Assembly: GCF_041381155.1 (NCBI RefSeq)
Contig: NC_091137.1
Location: 27,635,351-27,699,350 of the forward strand
Direction of reading: 5' to 3'
DNA length: 64,000 nucleotides
Source of the DNA: Argopecten irradians
Taxonomy: Eukaryota; Mollusca; Bivalvia; Pectinida; Pectinidae
Shown: in pieces, positions 1 to 12,056 of the stretch
How the letters are laid out: every line of letters starts with the position of its first letter
Numbering within the stretch: the first letter of the stretch is position 1
The notes under the pieces: generated by a model
What the model saw: the letters and a program-made list of their open reading frames with translations, nothing else
Databases searched by the model: none
What the model was told of the DNA's origin: nothing
Translations under genes and position numbers: made by a program

Positions 1-21
1 TACACTCGTTTTTATCAACAG

Positions 22-2277
22 GTCCAACCCAGGTGCTCCTTGTGACCTACCTCCGCAGTGGATCGACTTTAACCGCTGATATCATACAACAGGTCCCAGG
101 GGTATTTTACACATACGAACCGCTAAAACCGTACTTACAGTCGTATACTGTCAAACGACCAGAGGACTTTGGATATTTCAGTGTCAACGGCATTTGTTCA
201 ATATTCAACTTAACATGCAGGTAATAAGTAATTTATTTTGGTGCATTTTAATACCCTTGAAGAACCAATTTCGTCAGGGTAATTAAATACTCTCGGATAT
301 CAGCAAACCAGCAAGAAATAAGATGTACCAATTTTATCAACACAAATATATACTGTAATATTTTGTCTCACTTGTACAACAATTTGTCTATCAATTCGTT
401 ATTTATCTATCGCAATACGGAAGATTTCTAGCCGCCGGTCGCTGGGTGATGGCCGACCCAATAGGGACCTATTTTTGTCAGGGGGCTGTTTCGCTTATTA
501 CGAAAATTAGGATCATTCCAAATAAATGAAGAGGGGTAGGCACTTGTGAGATCGTGTTTTAGCTTAAAATTTCTTGTAGTTACATCGATTTTAAATCTCT
601 AAACCTATTGTTGAAAGTGGCGAACGTCTCTGTTTACATAGAATAACGTTATGTTTTCAACAGTACCGCACCATATTTCGGGTAACTTGAATCGCCAAAA
701 TAATCTGTAATCACCCAAAATCTCGGCTTTGAATCACATGATCAGACACGTGGCTTCCGGTACTTTGTTGACGTACTGCTGATCAGTGCACATGGACTGT
801 TAAACGCTGACGGTAGGGTTTCACAGTTTCATTTAAAATGGACATAAGAAAATACCTTCATTTTGGGGTATAATGCTACATCGTTTTTATAAAATCACTT
901 GGTTATAGCACACACACCCTTTTAAGCAAGACAAATCTTCCTTGATCAAATCTGCTTTGGCAGACGAAACTCTTTATGAAATCACGCGATAGTTCATGAG
1001 ATATAAGCAAAATTGTAAACATGACGAAAACAGGCCCCTGATGAATTAAGGACACTTGACCATACATTATGCACTCAACATATGAGTAATTTTATTATTC
1101 AAGGAGGTGCCCCAAGGGAAGTAATTCTTCTTTTCAGGGGTGATGACAACATTTTTTTAAAGAACTGCATTAAGGAGGAAATGATCTGGGACTATATGTT
1201 AATTTCTCAAATACAAGCAAGTTAAGAATTAAAGGAGAACATGAGTAGTAACACTAGTGTCTTCAATTTACAGTATCTTCAAAAGTAAGTAAAGCACAAA
1301 AATTGCACAAGCTGCTAAAATACATTTTTGTGTTTTGCTATGCATTTTCGGATTTGAGTAACTTCACTGGTGTTGTCATAATTTCGGCTAGATTATTTCG
1401 TATGAAAACCAATCCTATAGGAATTGGATTATCCCATATTAGAATAAAACCAATCTTTGACTATACTATTATGTTTTGTGTCTGTAGGAATGCTAGCCAA
1501 AAGTCAGAGGAACGTGATGTCATCCTTAATGACATTGTACGTTATTACAACTGTGATCTGGACCACTTTACTAGGCCATTTCTGTGGAGCCCATTTGGTA
1601 CAGCAGTTCGGCAATACAAAGCATGTGTTAAGGCTTCCGTAAAATTCAAAACATCAAAGGCATTTTGCTTGAAACAGTGCACAAGTTCGTCAAAATCTTT
1701 AAAAACTATTCGTCTATCAATGGACATGGTGGAAATTTTAATGAAGAGACTTAAAAATCTGAAAGTTATTCACTTGTTAAGGGATCCACGCGGGATGATC
1801 AGGTCCCGAAAAACAGGCGGATTTGTGAAAAAGTGGATGAATATAACAAAGGTCGCAGAATCCGTGTGTAAACGTTTCGAGCGTGATTTAGAAATAGCTA
1901 CAGAACTCCGGTTACGATATCCAGGACGTCTCAAAACGTATCTGTATGAACAGATTGCTGAACATCCGAAATTGGCATCAGCTAGTTTATTCAAATTTCT
2001 TGGATTGATTCCGCCGGACAATTTTGCCACTTGGTTGTATAACCATACTGCGGCAGGGAATCAAAGTTCCTTTTACGGCACCAGCCGGCCGAACTCAACA
2101 ATTACTGCTAACGCCTGGAGGAAGGTATTGTCATTTAATGACGTCATCAACATTGACAACGAGTGTTCGACTTATTATAATTATACTGGAATTTTAAAAG
2201 TGAATTCTGCAAAAGTACTTAAAGATATGAATATTAAGCTGCGGTCACGTAGCCCTGTATATGGAGATTTCCTATAG
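22..2277 (+). CDS. Carbohydrate sulfotransferase (CHST family), 3' part of gene, last two coding exons
   Basis: Two exons are visible, 22-220 and 1488-2277 (stop TAG at 2275-2277); earlier exons lie left of the window. The first exon begins in phase 1 after an AG at 20-21 and holds the 5'-PAPS-binding motif TYLRSGST. It ends in LTC plus a phase-2 donor at 221. The last exon carries the 3'-phosphate-binding motif HLLRDPRGM, then RPNST, a Trp-Arg and a late conserved Cys (NECSTYYNYTGIL), the order known in Golgi GlcNAc/Gal/GalNAc 6-O-sulfotransferases. The family transfers sulfate from PAPS to glycans in the Golgi lumen. Several NxS/T sequons fit a lumenal protein. Intron positions and phases match the paralogue at 12-16 kb. 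Substrate cannot be told from sequence. Confidence 0.88.
268..1068. repeat. Interspersed repeat, about 800 bp, copy 1
   Basis: This stretch inside the sulfotransferase intron matches 39502-40302 on the same strand along its whole length (for example CGGATATCAGCAAACCAGC against CGGATATCAACAAACCAGC). Inside it, TCAGGGGGCTGTTTCG near 474-489 and CGAAAACAGGCCCCTGA near 1025-1041 are inverted relative to each other, as at the ends of a non-autonomous DNA transposon. Roughly 200 bp outside the left inverted motif are also shared, so the full unit may be larger. No coding capacity is seen. Confidence 0.75.
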
Positions 2278-2542
2278 CTTATATTTATGAACGAAAGTCT
2301 TTTTTTTATTATAATAGTAAAAGAGGATTAAGTTGTTCTGTTATGAAAACATTTCAAGTATACCATGATAAAATATCTGTTAATATCTTAACATTTTGGT
2401 AGGAATATGAGAGGATATTAAGTAGCGTGCTTTACATTTCTATTTCTAACTTTCTGAAAATCTTTGTTTTGGCTCTAAATCAAACGCTTACTGATCTGTA
2501 TAGGTAAGATTACATTTCAACAACAAATCGACATTATTGAAC

Positions 2543-2548
2543 AATAAA
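2543..2548 (+). promoter_or_regulatory. Poly(A) signal of the first sulfotransferase gene
   Basis: The first AATAAA after the stop at 2277, giving a 3' UTR of about 290 bases. It is the nearest canonical hexamer; use is inferred. Confidence 0.5.
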
Positions 2549-5340
2549 TCTCTTTAGTACATATTGTTTACGTTTCGGATATTCTAATTGTGGCAGTAGT
2601 ATGCATACTACCAAAACAATTAAAATAAGAAAAAGTACAACCATCCATAATGTTTTAGTAAAATTATAATATTTCATTTAAGTACCTTTTTAGTCATTAG
2701 TTATAGTTTTGTCAGTATAGCTTAAATAAAAGCAATTGTAGATAAAATATAATTTAAAATCCACATAGATATGAGGATGAGGAAACAAGCACTTCGTGTA
2801 ATTCTAACCATGTACTACTACTAGCGGGTAATACATATGTCAAGTTTAACTTAGCTTTTAAATACAAATACCTCAGAAAAATGATAGTTAGACCAAATGG
2901 GGGTCAAAGTGTTATGCCCTGTGACAATACGAACGTAATAATGAAAGGAAGGAGGGAAAGGTCGGAAGTATTTTAGGTATAGTAATTAAGATATGTTTTT
3001 TTTTTTTAATTTTAAACATATTTTTATTGTCGTAAATTATTGACAACAGGGATTGGACACAAGTTTTGCCAACTTCGTTACGTCCTCTAATAAAATACAT
3101 AATATGAATATATACATAATGGACAGCAGTGAAGACAATACATATGTAAGATATGACTCAAATTTTTCTATTTTAAGAATGTACATAGTTATCTGACTGG
3201 CTGGGAAACACCGATCGATTACTTCCTTGAAACGTTGTCCATTATACACATTCTATTGAAAACATTACACTGGAGATCCACTCGAAACCATTCATTTCCT
3301 TGAAAATCATTCAACTACACCAGCCAGCAGATACAACTGATTTATACTGTTGACATACTGTTAACTAAGATACAGGGTAGGTATAGGAAACTGGGTAGGA
3401 TGCTCATAATGTCAAAACCTGCCAGTACTATCAATATAAATTTGGACTGCCATTGCAATATTAAGGTTAGCATCATTTTCTAAATCTGCATCTCCTCTTA
3501 ATAATGTATCTAATATGATGTCACCTGGGTACCAATGAAGATCGCTTAATAATGTCTGTCGTATAATGTGATATTTTAGGAATGTAAGGAAAAAGTGATT
3601 AGAGTCTTCGCACGTGAATCCACATCACAGCGTGATGAAGCCAAACGATTGGATCTGAAAAGATCGTAATTCAAAGTACTTGCTCTAATTCTTAATCTGC
3701 AATGGAGAATATTAAGGATATACTCCTCTGAAAAGTCAAAATTTCTAGTATTAAACTTTTTTTTTCTCATAGACTTTTGGAAATAGAAGTTCATACCATA
3801 AAAGAAAATGAAAGAAAAATCATATGTCCGTGTGCTCGTTTTTGAGCTATTGTCACTCAGAGATACCTACTTGACAAAATATTGGATTTAATGGGAATTT
3901 TGCCGTTTTGGCCATATACTCAAGGGATTAAAGCCATAATTTCCTAATGAGTTGTTTGATATGTATGGATGCTTGTAGAATTTATTTTCCAGTATTCTTC
4001 TTTAAAAATATACCAGTTTTGATGTATTATACTAATATATTTCTCATAATAACAACATATGCTAGCCCAACCCTTTAATTTTGAGCTGCAAAATGCACCG
4101 TTTTCAGCCACTTTTTGCCGAATTTAACCCTTTATAGAATCAGTTCTGGTTTTAAACTTTTGTTAATATTTTGCACATTAATAGGAAAAGGGTTGTTCTT
4201 TCCAAATCAGGAAGAAAAAAAAGGGGGGGGGGGTGTCTGTGTGCTTACTTTTTTGCCCCATTTGAATATTTATTATTTTTCAGTAATTAAGAGTAAAAAT
4301 AAAGTACTCAAATTACCATTAAATATAAAAATAGAGTGACAAAAGTGTATCATTTCACACTTTAACGCTCAATATTTTAATAACCACGAACTTAGTAACG
4401 ATTTATAGCAAAAATTGGCTCGATACAGCTAAAAATGCTGGCGCAGTGATGACTTAAGTAAAAACAATTACATTAAAAAATGTTAAAACTGTTGCTCTAC
4501 TCAAAGCGAAAAAAGACAAAATTTCAAAATGGCCGCCAAATGGGTCATTTCTTACACTCCCCGTATAAAACAAATCTACAAAAAATAGAAATGTATTTTT
4601 TGCCAAAATTTGCAACTGGCAACTTGCTACAGATATTGATAAATTGTATGTTGAAACTACACTTCAACGGTGCTGAAACCTCAGAAGAATACAACTTTAA
4701 GCCGTCTTTTACCAAAATTGAGAAAACACAAATCGGTTTCTGGAAGGAATGATTTACTTAAATTTGATTTTTAGGATTGAAAGCTGGATAATTTCTAATA
4801 GATATAATCTAAAGTATTCAAAAGAGAAGAAGTTGAAGGAAGGAAGGAGTTTAATGTGCATTGGAGTCTTTAACAATGTTGCCTCACGTCCTGGAAATTT
4901 CTTCAGTCATAGTTTGTCAGGACACCGATGTTTTCTGGTTAGATATCACATAAATATGAGGGAGCTATGTTATATCTAAGATAGGTCATATATATGTTAG
5001 ATAAATTTTTCTGTTTTTTTCCTGCTTAGTAGAAATTTCAATTTACGCAGTGTTGCTATATATTTCGAAAACTTCTTAATAATTCCATTTATGTGTTCAG
5101 ATCATTTAGCATCGCTACTTAAAATTACTAAGTGTTTGTGTCTGTGTGTAATTTCTATTACTGTATTGTTGAATGTAAAAAGTGGCTGGTAAGGGAGATT
5201 TGAAAGAGATGCTAACATAATTTCTGTCTTATTGGGGTTGAAGGACATAAGCCAATCATTTGACCATTTTTCTAGTGCTTTGGTTTTTATTTACAATACT
5301 TGTTTACAACACTTGTAATATCATCTAAGTGTTTAGAAGA
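2549..5340. other. Intergenic stretch without recognised genes
   Basis: AT-rich sequence. I recognise no splice-compatible coding homology. The segment 3714-3800 resembles 26812-26895 on the same strand (shared GAAAAGTCAAAATTT and a later GAAT/GAAG-TTCATAC). A poly-G run lies near 4222. Short ORFs here look like chance. Confidence 0.5.
3714..3800. repeat. Diverged interspersed repeat fragment, copy 1
   Basis: About 85 bp aligns by eye, with small gaps, to 26812-26895: GGATATACTCCTCTGAAAAG here against GGATCTACTCTGGTGAAAAG there. Too short to assign to a family. Confidence 0.45.
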
Positions 5341-5344
5341 ATAT

Positions 5345-6318
5345 GATAACGAAGTACAGTGTATTGTCAGCAAAGAAACGACAAACGAAGTACAGTGTAT
5401 TGTCAGCAAAGAAACGACAAACGAAGTACAGTGTATTGTCAGTAAAGAGACGACAAACGAAGTACAGTGTATTGTCAGAAAGACGACAAACGAAGTACAG
5501 TGTATTGTCAGAAAGAGACGAACGAATACGAAGACAAACGAGTACAGTGTATTGTCAGTAAAGAGACGAGAACGAAGTACAGTGTATTCATGTATTGTCA
5601 GAAAGAGACGACAAACGAAGTACAGTGTACAGTGTATTGTCAGTAAAGAGACAAGAAACAAGTCAGAGAAGTATTACAGAGTACAGTGTATTGTCAGTAA
5701 AGAACGACAAACGAAGTACAGTGTATTGTCAGTAAAGAGACGAAACGAAGTACAGTGTATTGTCAGCAAAGAAACGACAAACGAAGTACAGTGTATTGTC
5801 AGTAAAGAGACGAGGAACGAAGTACAGTGTATTGTCAGTAAAGAGACGACAAACGAAGTACAGTGTATTGTCAGTAAAGAGACGAGGAACGAAGTACAGT
5901 GTATTGTCAGTAAAGAGACGAGGAACGAAGTACAGTGTATTGTCAGTAAAGAGACGAGGAACGAAGTACAGTGTATTGTCAGTAAAGAGACGACAAACGA
6001 AGTACAGTGTATTGTCAGTAAAGAGACGAGGAACGAAGTACAGTGTATTGTCAGTAAAGAGACGACAAACGAAGTACAGTGTATTGTCAGTAAAGAGACG
6101 ACAAACGAAGTACAGTGTATTGTCAGTCAGTAAAGAGACGACAAACGAAGTACAGTGTATTGTCAGTAAAGAGACGACAAACGAAGTACAGTGTATTGTC
6201 AGCAAAGAAACGACAAACGAAGTACAGTGTATTGTCAGTAAAGAGAGAAACGAAGTAAGTGTATTGTCAGTAAAGAGACGAGAAACGAAGTACAGTGTAT
6301 TGTCAGTAAAGAGACGAC
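5345..6318. repeat. 36-bp minisatellite, about 27 copies
   Basis: Tandem array of a 36-base unit containing ACGAAGTACAGTGTATTGTC. The left third is irregular, with shortened, lengthened and partly duplicated units. The right half is regular, alternating GACGACAAACG and GACGAGGAACG forms. Because the unit is a multiple of three and lacks stops in several frames, ORFs up to 277 codons run through it on both strands. The predicted peptides are pure repeat, so I do not call a gene. Confidence 0.93.
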
Positions 6319-7570
6319 ATATTGAAATAAGTTCAGTTGATATATTATTAATATAAGACCTAAATAAGAAAAAATAGAGGACCTAGGACAGATCGATGTC
6401 GTACTCAAAGCGATGTGTTCATGATTTTCTAAATACAGCAACATGGAATGATATAATTCTATTAGCTGATGTGTGCAAGAATGTTTTGGTAAAAATCCTG
6501 ATTATAACTTGTAAATATTATTTTGGTTGAAAAAATGTAAATATGTTGTTGTGCTTTTTAAAGTAAAGTATAAAGATTTAATGGTCTGTAAAAGTTTTAC
6601 ACGTTTTGGTGGTAGAATAAAGCTCTATCACCAAACATGCAATAACAGTTCAATATTAATATATAAATACTACCTGCATTAGAGGGTGACAGTGCCTAGT
6701 GTCACCCCGAGGATATCACTGTAACCCGAGGCGAAAGTCTAGAAACAAAACTAGTTTTCATTAAGTGTTTGCAATCTATTGAAACATTTTTTACTGATTT
6801 TAGCAAAAGTCGAACAGTCACCGTCGGCAGTAGAATAGCATACCAGCTTCTACTTAGTAGCACTAACTATCACTGCATTATGGAAAAGAATACTCACAAT
6901 AAGCATGTAGTGAAAATTCTTGTTATCATGTCTCCTGTGTTTGTTAAAATCTTAACGTTTTTTTGAATCTCAATGAATTTTGGTTTCGTCCCGTCGTCTG
7001 TTTACAACATTAGCAACGTCAAGAAGACGCTTCAAATCGCATGTCTTCCGTTCACCTAATCACCGACGGGTTCATAAAAACCAACATATAGCACTTGGAC
7101 GGTAAGCGAAAAAGCGTAAACGGAAAGCTCCGTCCTTAATTTGAAAAAAAATCAAACAACAGACTAATTATGCAAAACTATTACTAAATAGATCCAGATA
7201 AATTTTGAAGCGTCGCTTAAAAAAAACAAAGATGGCGTCGAAAAAAGAAACGAGTGCGCATCTTTTTCGGGCGGTTAATATTTTGCACTGTCAAAAATAC
7301 ACTATCACCCGTTGCTAGGGGGTTGCTACGAACGTGTCTATTGTTTCCTATTGTTCTAATGTTACCTGCCGTGTGATAGTGTAAAATACCAAATATCTCT
7401 CGACCAATCATAATGCAGGATTCTCACTTGAGGTATAATAATGTCTAATGTTAAAGGAAATATCAACCTTTATCGTGCAATAGTAAGGTTGATATAGTTC
7501 AACACATTGTTTAGAGCAGTTACGCGTCCCGAGTTATTTATTTAAGTCATCTGGCATAGGTCTTACTCTA
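6319..7570. other. Intergenic stretch without recognised genes
   Basis: A small perfect hairpin sits at about 6684-6707 (GGGTGACA/TGTCACCC) inside a GC-richer patch that looks like a transposon remnant. Otherwise nothing coding is recognised. Confidence 0.4.
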
Positions 7571-7823
7571 GGGCACTGGGTGATCGGGTGGTGTAGTGGT
7601 TAAGCCGCTCGTCTTTCACCTAGCCGGCCGGGGTTCGATCCCCGACAAGGACGTGAAAAGGTTAGGGGTCACCTGCCCGATCACGTGGTTTTTTCCCGGG
7701 CACTCCGGTTGCCTCCCACACTAAGACACCTCGCGCGATTACATCCGAGCCATTGAGAGTGATTTGCATAAGTTGTATAACTTGTTTCGTAATCGCTGTG
7801 AAAGAAATAAAGTTATATATATA
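7571..7823 (+). mobile_element. tRNA-derived SINE, copy 1
   Basis: The head has pol III promoter-like blocks: a box A region (TAGTGGTTAAGCCGCTCG, about 7594-7611) and box B (GGTTCGATCCC, about 7631-7641). A GC-rich body follows, then an AT-rich (TA)n end after AATAAAG. A truncated relative lies on the opposite strand at 52229-52438 and shares the body and tail, which confirms a dispersed family. It could be mistaken for a tRNA gene, but no full cloverleaf is seen. Confidence 0.85.
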
Positions 7824-10800
7824 ACTGTTGAATAAGCTTTTAATTATTATAAATTATGTGTTCGGTTCAATTGTTCAAAACGAACAATGATAAAAATAAA
7901 GTAGAATATGTTATCAGTGCTGTAAGATACATAATGTCAGTTTATGTCAGTTACAATAGGTGACTGTAACTTAATTTGACATTAAATGGAAATTTGGTGC
8001 TGGAACATAAAGACTTTCATTGATAAATGGAACAACGTAAGATTTTAAAACACATGTACATGGACAAATATTACTACTTGTTAACCCAAATGTAACATTT
8101 CTTGTTTTATATTACAACGATAAGTCAGCAAATAAATGTATGTTTTACAGTCTATTTGTCGACGCAATTTTAGGTTTTTTTTTCTTTTGATAATATCGGC
8201 TAATGGGAAGATAATGTGATATATACGAAACTAGGTGAAAGGATACGATATTCAACACTAGATCTAAATTATAATAAAAATTAATCTTGCATATTTCTAT
8301 TCCATGGTATATATTTGTTTCACACGTTTAACAACAGACTTTCACTTCACTCCGTATATTCCATATCAAATGAAAATCTTCACAACTGAGTGACCTCCCT
8401 TTGACTACTTATATCATAGCATCAACTCCTAATATAAGTGCATTGACATGAGCTGATTAAAATCATACATTCAGTGTGATATGATAATGACATCGACACG
8501 TGTTACCTGGTATATATTCATTACTCATTAAGCATTGTGTTAAGGATACTATACGGCTAATTCTGTAAATCTACAAAATCAAAAGGTACAGTATCATAAT
8601 CTTTACATAAAAACAAAATTCATAATTTGATGGATTTTTTAATGTTATTGATGCAACTAACAAAACTTTATTAAGACTTCAAATAAAGATAATATATATC
8701 ATCACATTAACAAATCATCAGACGGCTTTTGTCAATAATAGACCACTCTTGCAATTATTTATTCTGCATTTTAGTGCGGAAAAAGAATAATACTTCCACA
8801 TCTGATTCTATAGTCTGCGAATTTTAGGTTGTAACTAGAAATATAGGGTTATTACCTCAACATTTCAGATTATTAACCCAAAATTTATATTTATTATTCA
8901 ATGGTCGAATTTTTAGAAAATAACTAGAACTTTTGAAATAAAAAAGAGAAAGGAAATGACACCAGTATATTTCCGTACGTCATTTCATAAATTATTTCGG
9001 TAACAGAAATAATAAATAACAGTTTTAACCGATATATTGATAAAATATACTGATTGATTTGCTGTATTTACAATTTTAAAATATTACATCTTCAAGCTAA
9101 TCCCAAGCTCAAGGTCACTATCTCGAGGTCTATATGGACCTTCGCCATGATCTTATCTTTTTCTTACTGCGATCTTCTCAAAGACTGAATCCTATCATAT
9201 TCTTTAATGATCATTTACATGATCAGATGTCCTAAGAAAAATCACATATGATTAACAATTTTCTGCCCTAGAATTGTATGAAATAAATATTGATTGTTTT
9301 ATTTTTTAATAAGTTTTATAATCGACTTCGTATATCAATATTCTCAAAAACATCACATAAAAACGCCTGAAGAATTAAGAAAAAAACAACACTTTCTTTT
9401 AAAAATGCCAATGCACGATTGTTAATGTAAATCAAAAGCTACACCTTCCATTTAGGTTTTATAGTCATCCATAAAAATAATATATATTAGGTAATTTTAA
9501 TGGTAAATGAAACAGCCCTCTCGACCGACCACCAGCACAAACCATATACATAGCAAGCTTGGGGCACCAAAAGGTTATTTACCTGAGCAATATTCACCTT
9601 AACATGTCGAGTGAATACATTACTGGCAGAACCATTGCCAGTCATTGACGCGAACGCATGAGATGGCAGCTTTCTATAGTAGGTTCTCAAAAAACTATTG
9701 ACGCGATGAAGGATGGTTTAAGTTATACAATCCACTTTATCATCGACAAAATAATTTTCTGATGCAGTATATCATGGAAACGACGTAACAAGGGGCGAAA
9801 ATTGTGAAAAGGTAATTTATCAAATTTCTAAATCATTAATCTTAACTGACGCATTTTCTTAAAATCGATTTTTAAACCTGAATTTCACATTCATGTTAAA
9901 AGTGTAGACAACATATTTTTTTTCAATATAACTGATAACGTTGATAAAATAAACAGTAACAGTTTGCCAATAGCTTTTGATATCATATCAGACCTTTTTT
10001 CGTATGATATATCTGACATCAAATATGTAAAGCCTATTAAGAGTTTGACAATTTATCACTCTCGATGACACATTTGATTATATTAGGTTGATCTATATAA
10101 TATGTATTTCCACAGTAATACTGACATCATATCCTTCGTTTACACGCTACAGGTCACTTCATAAGGATGACCGTCACTTTGAATATGCAATTTATGCAGA
10201 ATGAGGTTATTTAAATTGCTAGAATGACTAATTTGTAGATTGTAATAGATGCTATTAAATGCATATAAATTTGATACCATCAAGTGCAGTTTTGGAAAAA
10301 AATCATATGTGTGAATTTGAAATATCGGATGATATAACGAATAATTGTTTATAATGATACATTTTGTACTTGATGTATAGCAAATGCGGTACTTTTATTT
10401 AAAAATATCAGACAAACAAAGTGTTATGGACATGTAGATAGGGATATACATCACACGTGTCTTAAGCACACATAAGCTCTGTTAGACAAATTAGCATTAT
10501 TTTATATAGATCTGATGGATAGGAACAATTAACTCATCTGTTTAAGATGAATATATAAGTACATCTGTATCAACTAATTTCCTTCTTTGGTGAAACTAAA
10601 ACATACAATGGATGACTAAGTACACAAGTTGTAAGTAATTAAACCTTTCGTCCTAAGTTTATTGATGAATCTATCTATGTTTAATCAAATGCACTTCATT
10701 TACAATGCATTATATATGGTAATATTTTATATGCGGAAATTAAAAGTAACGGACAACATTTTTTTTTATCTTTTCCTATCTTTATATGTATTACATTTGT

Positions 10801-11017
10801 GCCAAGTTGATAATATAGTGCTGTCTACCATAAAATATAGATAAACAACGGACTTTGGTTCAATTTTGTTTTTAATTGCTTTCCAAATATATTATCCCAA
10901 CAAATATATCTACCCATGAAATACTTTGAAAGCTCTAAAACACAAACTAACCACAAACATTTTATGACATTTATGAAATTTCGTCTTTGTTGTTGTTGGA
11001 CCAAATTACGACAAAGA
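7824..11017. other. AT-rich intergenic stretch
   Basis: Very AT-rich sequence with no recognised homology. One minus-strand ORF (9487-9690) contains a less biased peptide, LPSHAFASMTGNGSASNVF, with an in-frame GTAAAT donor-like end. I cannot link it to other exons, so it is not called as a gene. Confidence 0.4.
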
Positions 11018-11300
11018 TTAATAGAGACTTACATGGGCCTGTCAGGTGGACAGGGATATCTCAACCCGAGTGAAAGATTTTGGCTGGTCAACCCGAGGCT
11101 TGCCGAGGGTTGATAGTCAAAATATTTCACGAGGGTTGAGATTAATAGAATCTTACATGGGCTTGTCAGGTGGACAGGGATATCTCAACCCAAGTGAAAG
11201 ATTTTGGCTACTCAGCCCGAGGCTTGCCGAGGGTTGATGGTCAAAATCCTTCACGAGAGTTGAGATATCCCTGTTCACCTAGCAGGCCCATGTTTGATTC
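11018..11300. mobile_element. Inverted-repeat element with internal duplication
   Basis: The left end, ACATGGGCCTGTCAGGTGGA continuing into CAGGGATATCTCAAC, is mirrored at the right end (GTTGAGATATCCCTG ... CAGGCCCATGT, about 11255-11293). The left half is present twice in direct order, about 11020-11130 and 11139-11245. Looks like a MITE that suffered a tandem duplication or a second insertion of itself. Non-coding; the short ORFs across it only echo the duplication. Confidence 0.75.
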
Positions 11301-11307
11301 TTTTTCT

Positions 11308-11757
11308 CCCATACTTTAACGAGAAATGGTGAAAATTCAGTTGATATGAACGTTGCTGTGCGTAAAAATGGTCGCCGCATGTATTGATGACGTCACTGTC
11401 TAGCGTGTGTGAGCTGTCTTTTCCCCATCCCGGTAAAAGACAGAGTTACTGTCTTTTCCCCATCCCGGTAAAAGACAGAGTTATCTTTTCCCTAGCAACT
11501 GCGGGACAACCCTGTCAAGTATGGGAGAAATCCCTGTCCACATGAGAGGCCAGCGAAAGAATATTTTTCTCCCATACTTTAACGAAAACTGGTGAAAATT
11601 CCGTTGATATGAACGTCGATGTGCGTAAAAACGGTCGCCACATGTTTGATGACGTCACTGCCTAGCGCGTGTGAGCCAACTATCGGTGAAAGACAGAGTT
11701 ATCTTTCCCCTTGCAACTAAGGGATAACCCTGTCAAGTATGAGAGAAAAATACACTT
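11308..11757. mobile_element. Two adjacent MITE copies with TTTCTCCCATACTT ends
   Basis: Copy A spans about 11308-11530 and copy B about 11567-11750; both start with TTTCTCCCATACTTTAACGA-like sequence and end in TCAAGTATGGGAGAAA-like inverted sequence. The interiors match each other (GTTGATATGAACGT, GTGCGTAAAAA, TGATGACGTCACTG, AAGACAGAGTTATCTTT). Copy A contains an extra tandem duplication of about 37 bp at 11413-11484 (unit includes TTTTCCCCATCCCGGTAAAA). Confidence 0.75.
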
Positions 11758-12056
11758 TGAATATTTCAATATCATTTCCAGGGTAAATCTAAAATAATCT
11801 AGGAACCATTTTAGAACTCATCACGGAATAACAAGTTTCTATGATAAAAATCCTTCGATGTCTACACATTGCCAATCAAGATTTAAAAACATGCTCAAAC
11901 AATTATCAATGAGCTTGAGTTAACACACAAGGCAGGAAAATATATAAGTATCAGTTATTTTGCCGAAAGATGTATTAATGATTAGTTACCCATAAAATAT
12001 CGTACGAAATTTCTAGCATTAATCTATACTAGTTTTAACATAGGTAGTCTGGGAAT

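Noticed and set aside
5300-6205. Long plus- and minus-strand ORFs (277, 198 and 158 codons) as repeat-protein genes
   Set aside because: They are the 36-bp minisatellite read in frames free of stops; no unique domain, no splice context, and open frames on both strands at once.
7594-7660. A functional tRNA gene
   Set aside because: Box A and B are present, but the sequence continues into a SINE body with a related copy at 52 kb, and no clean cloverleaf is seen.
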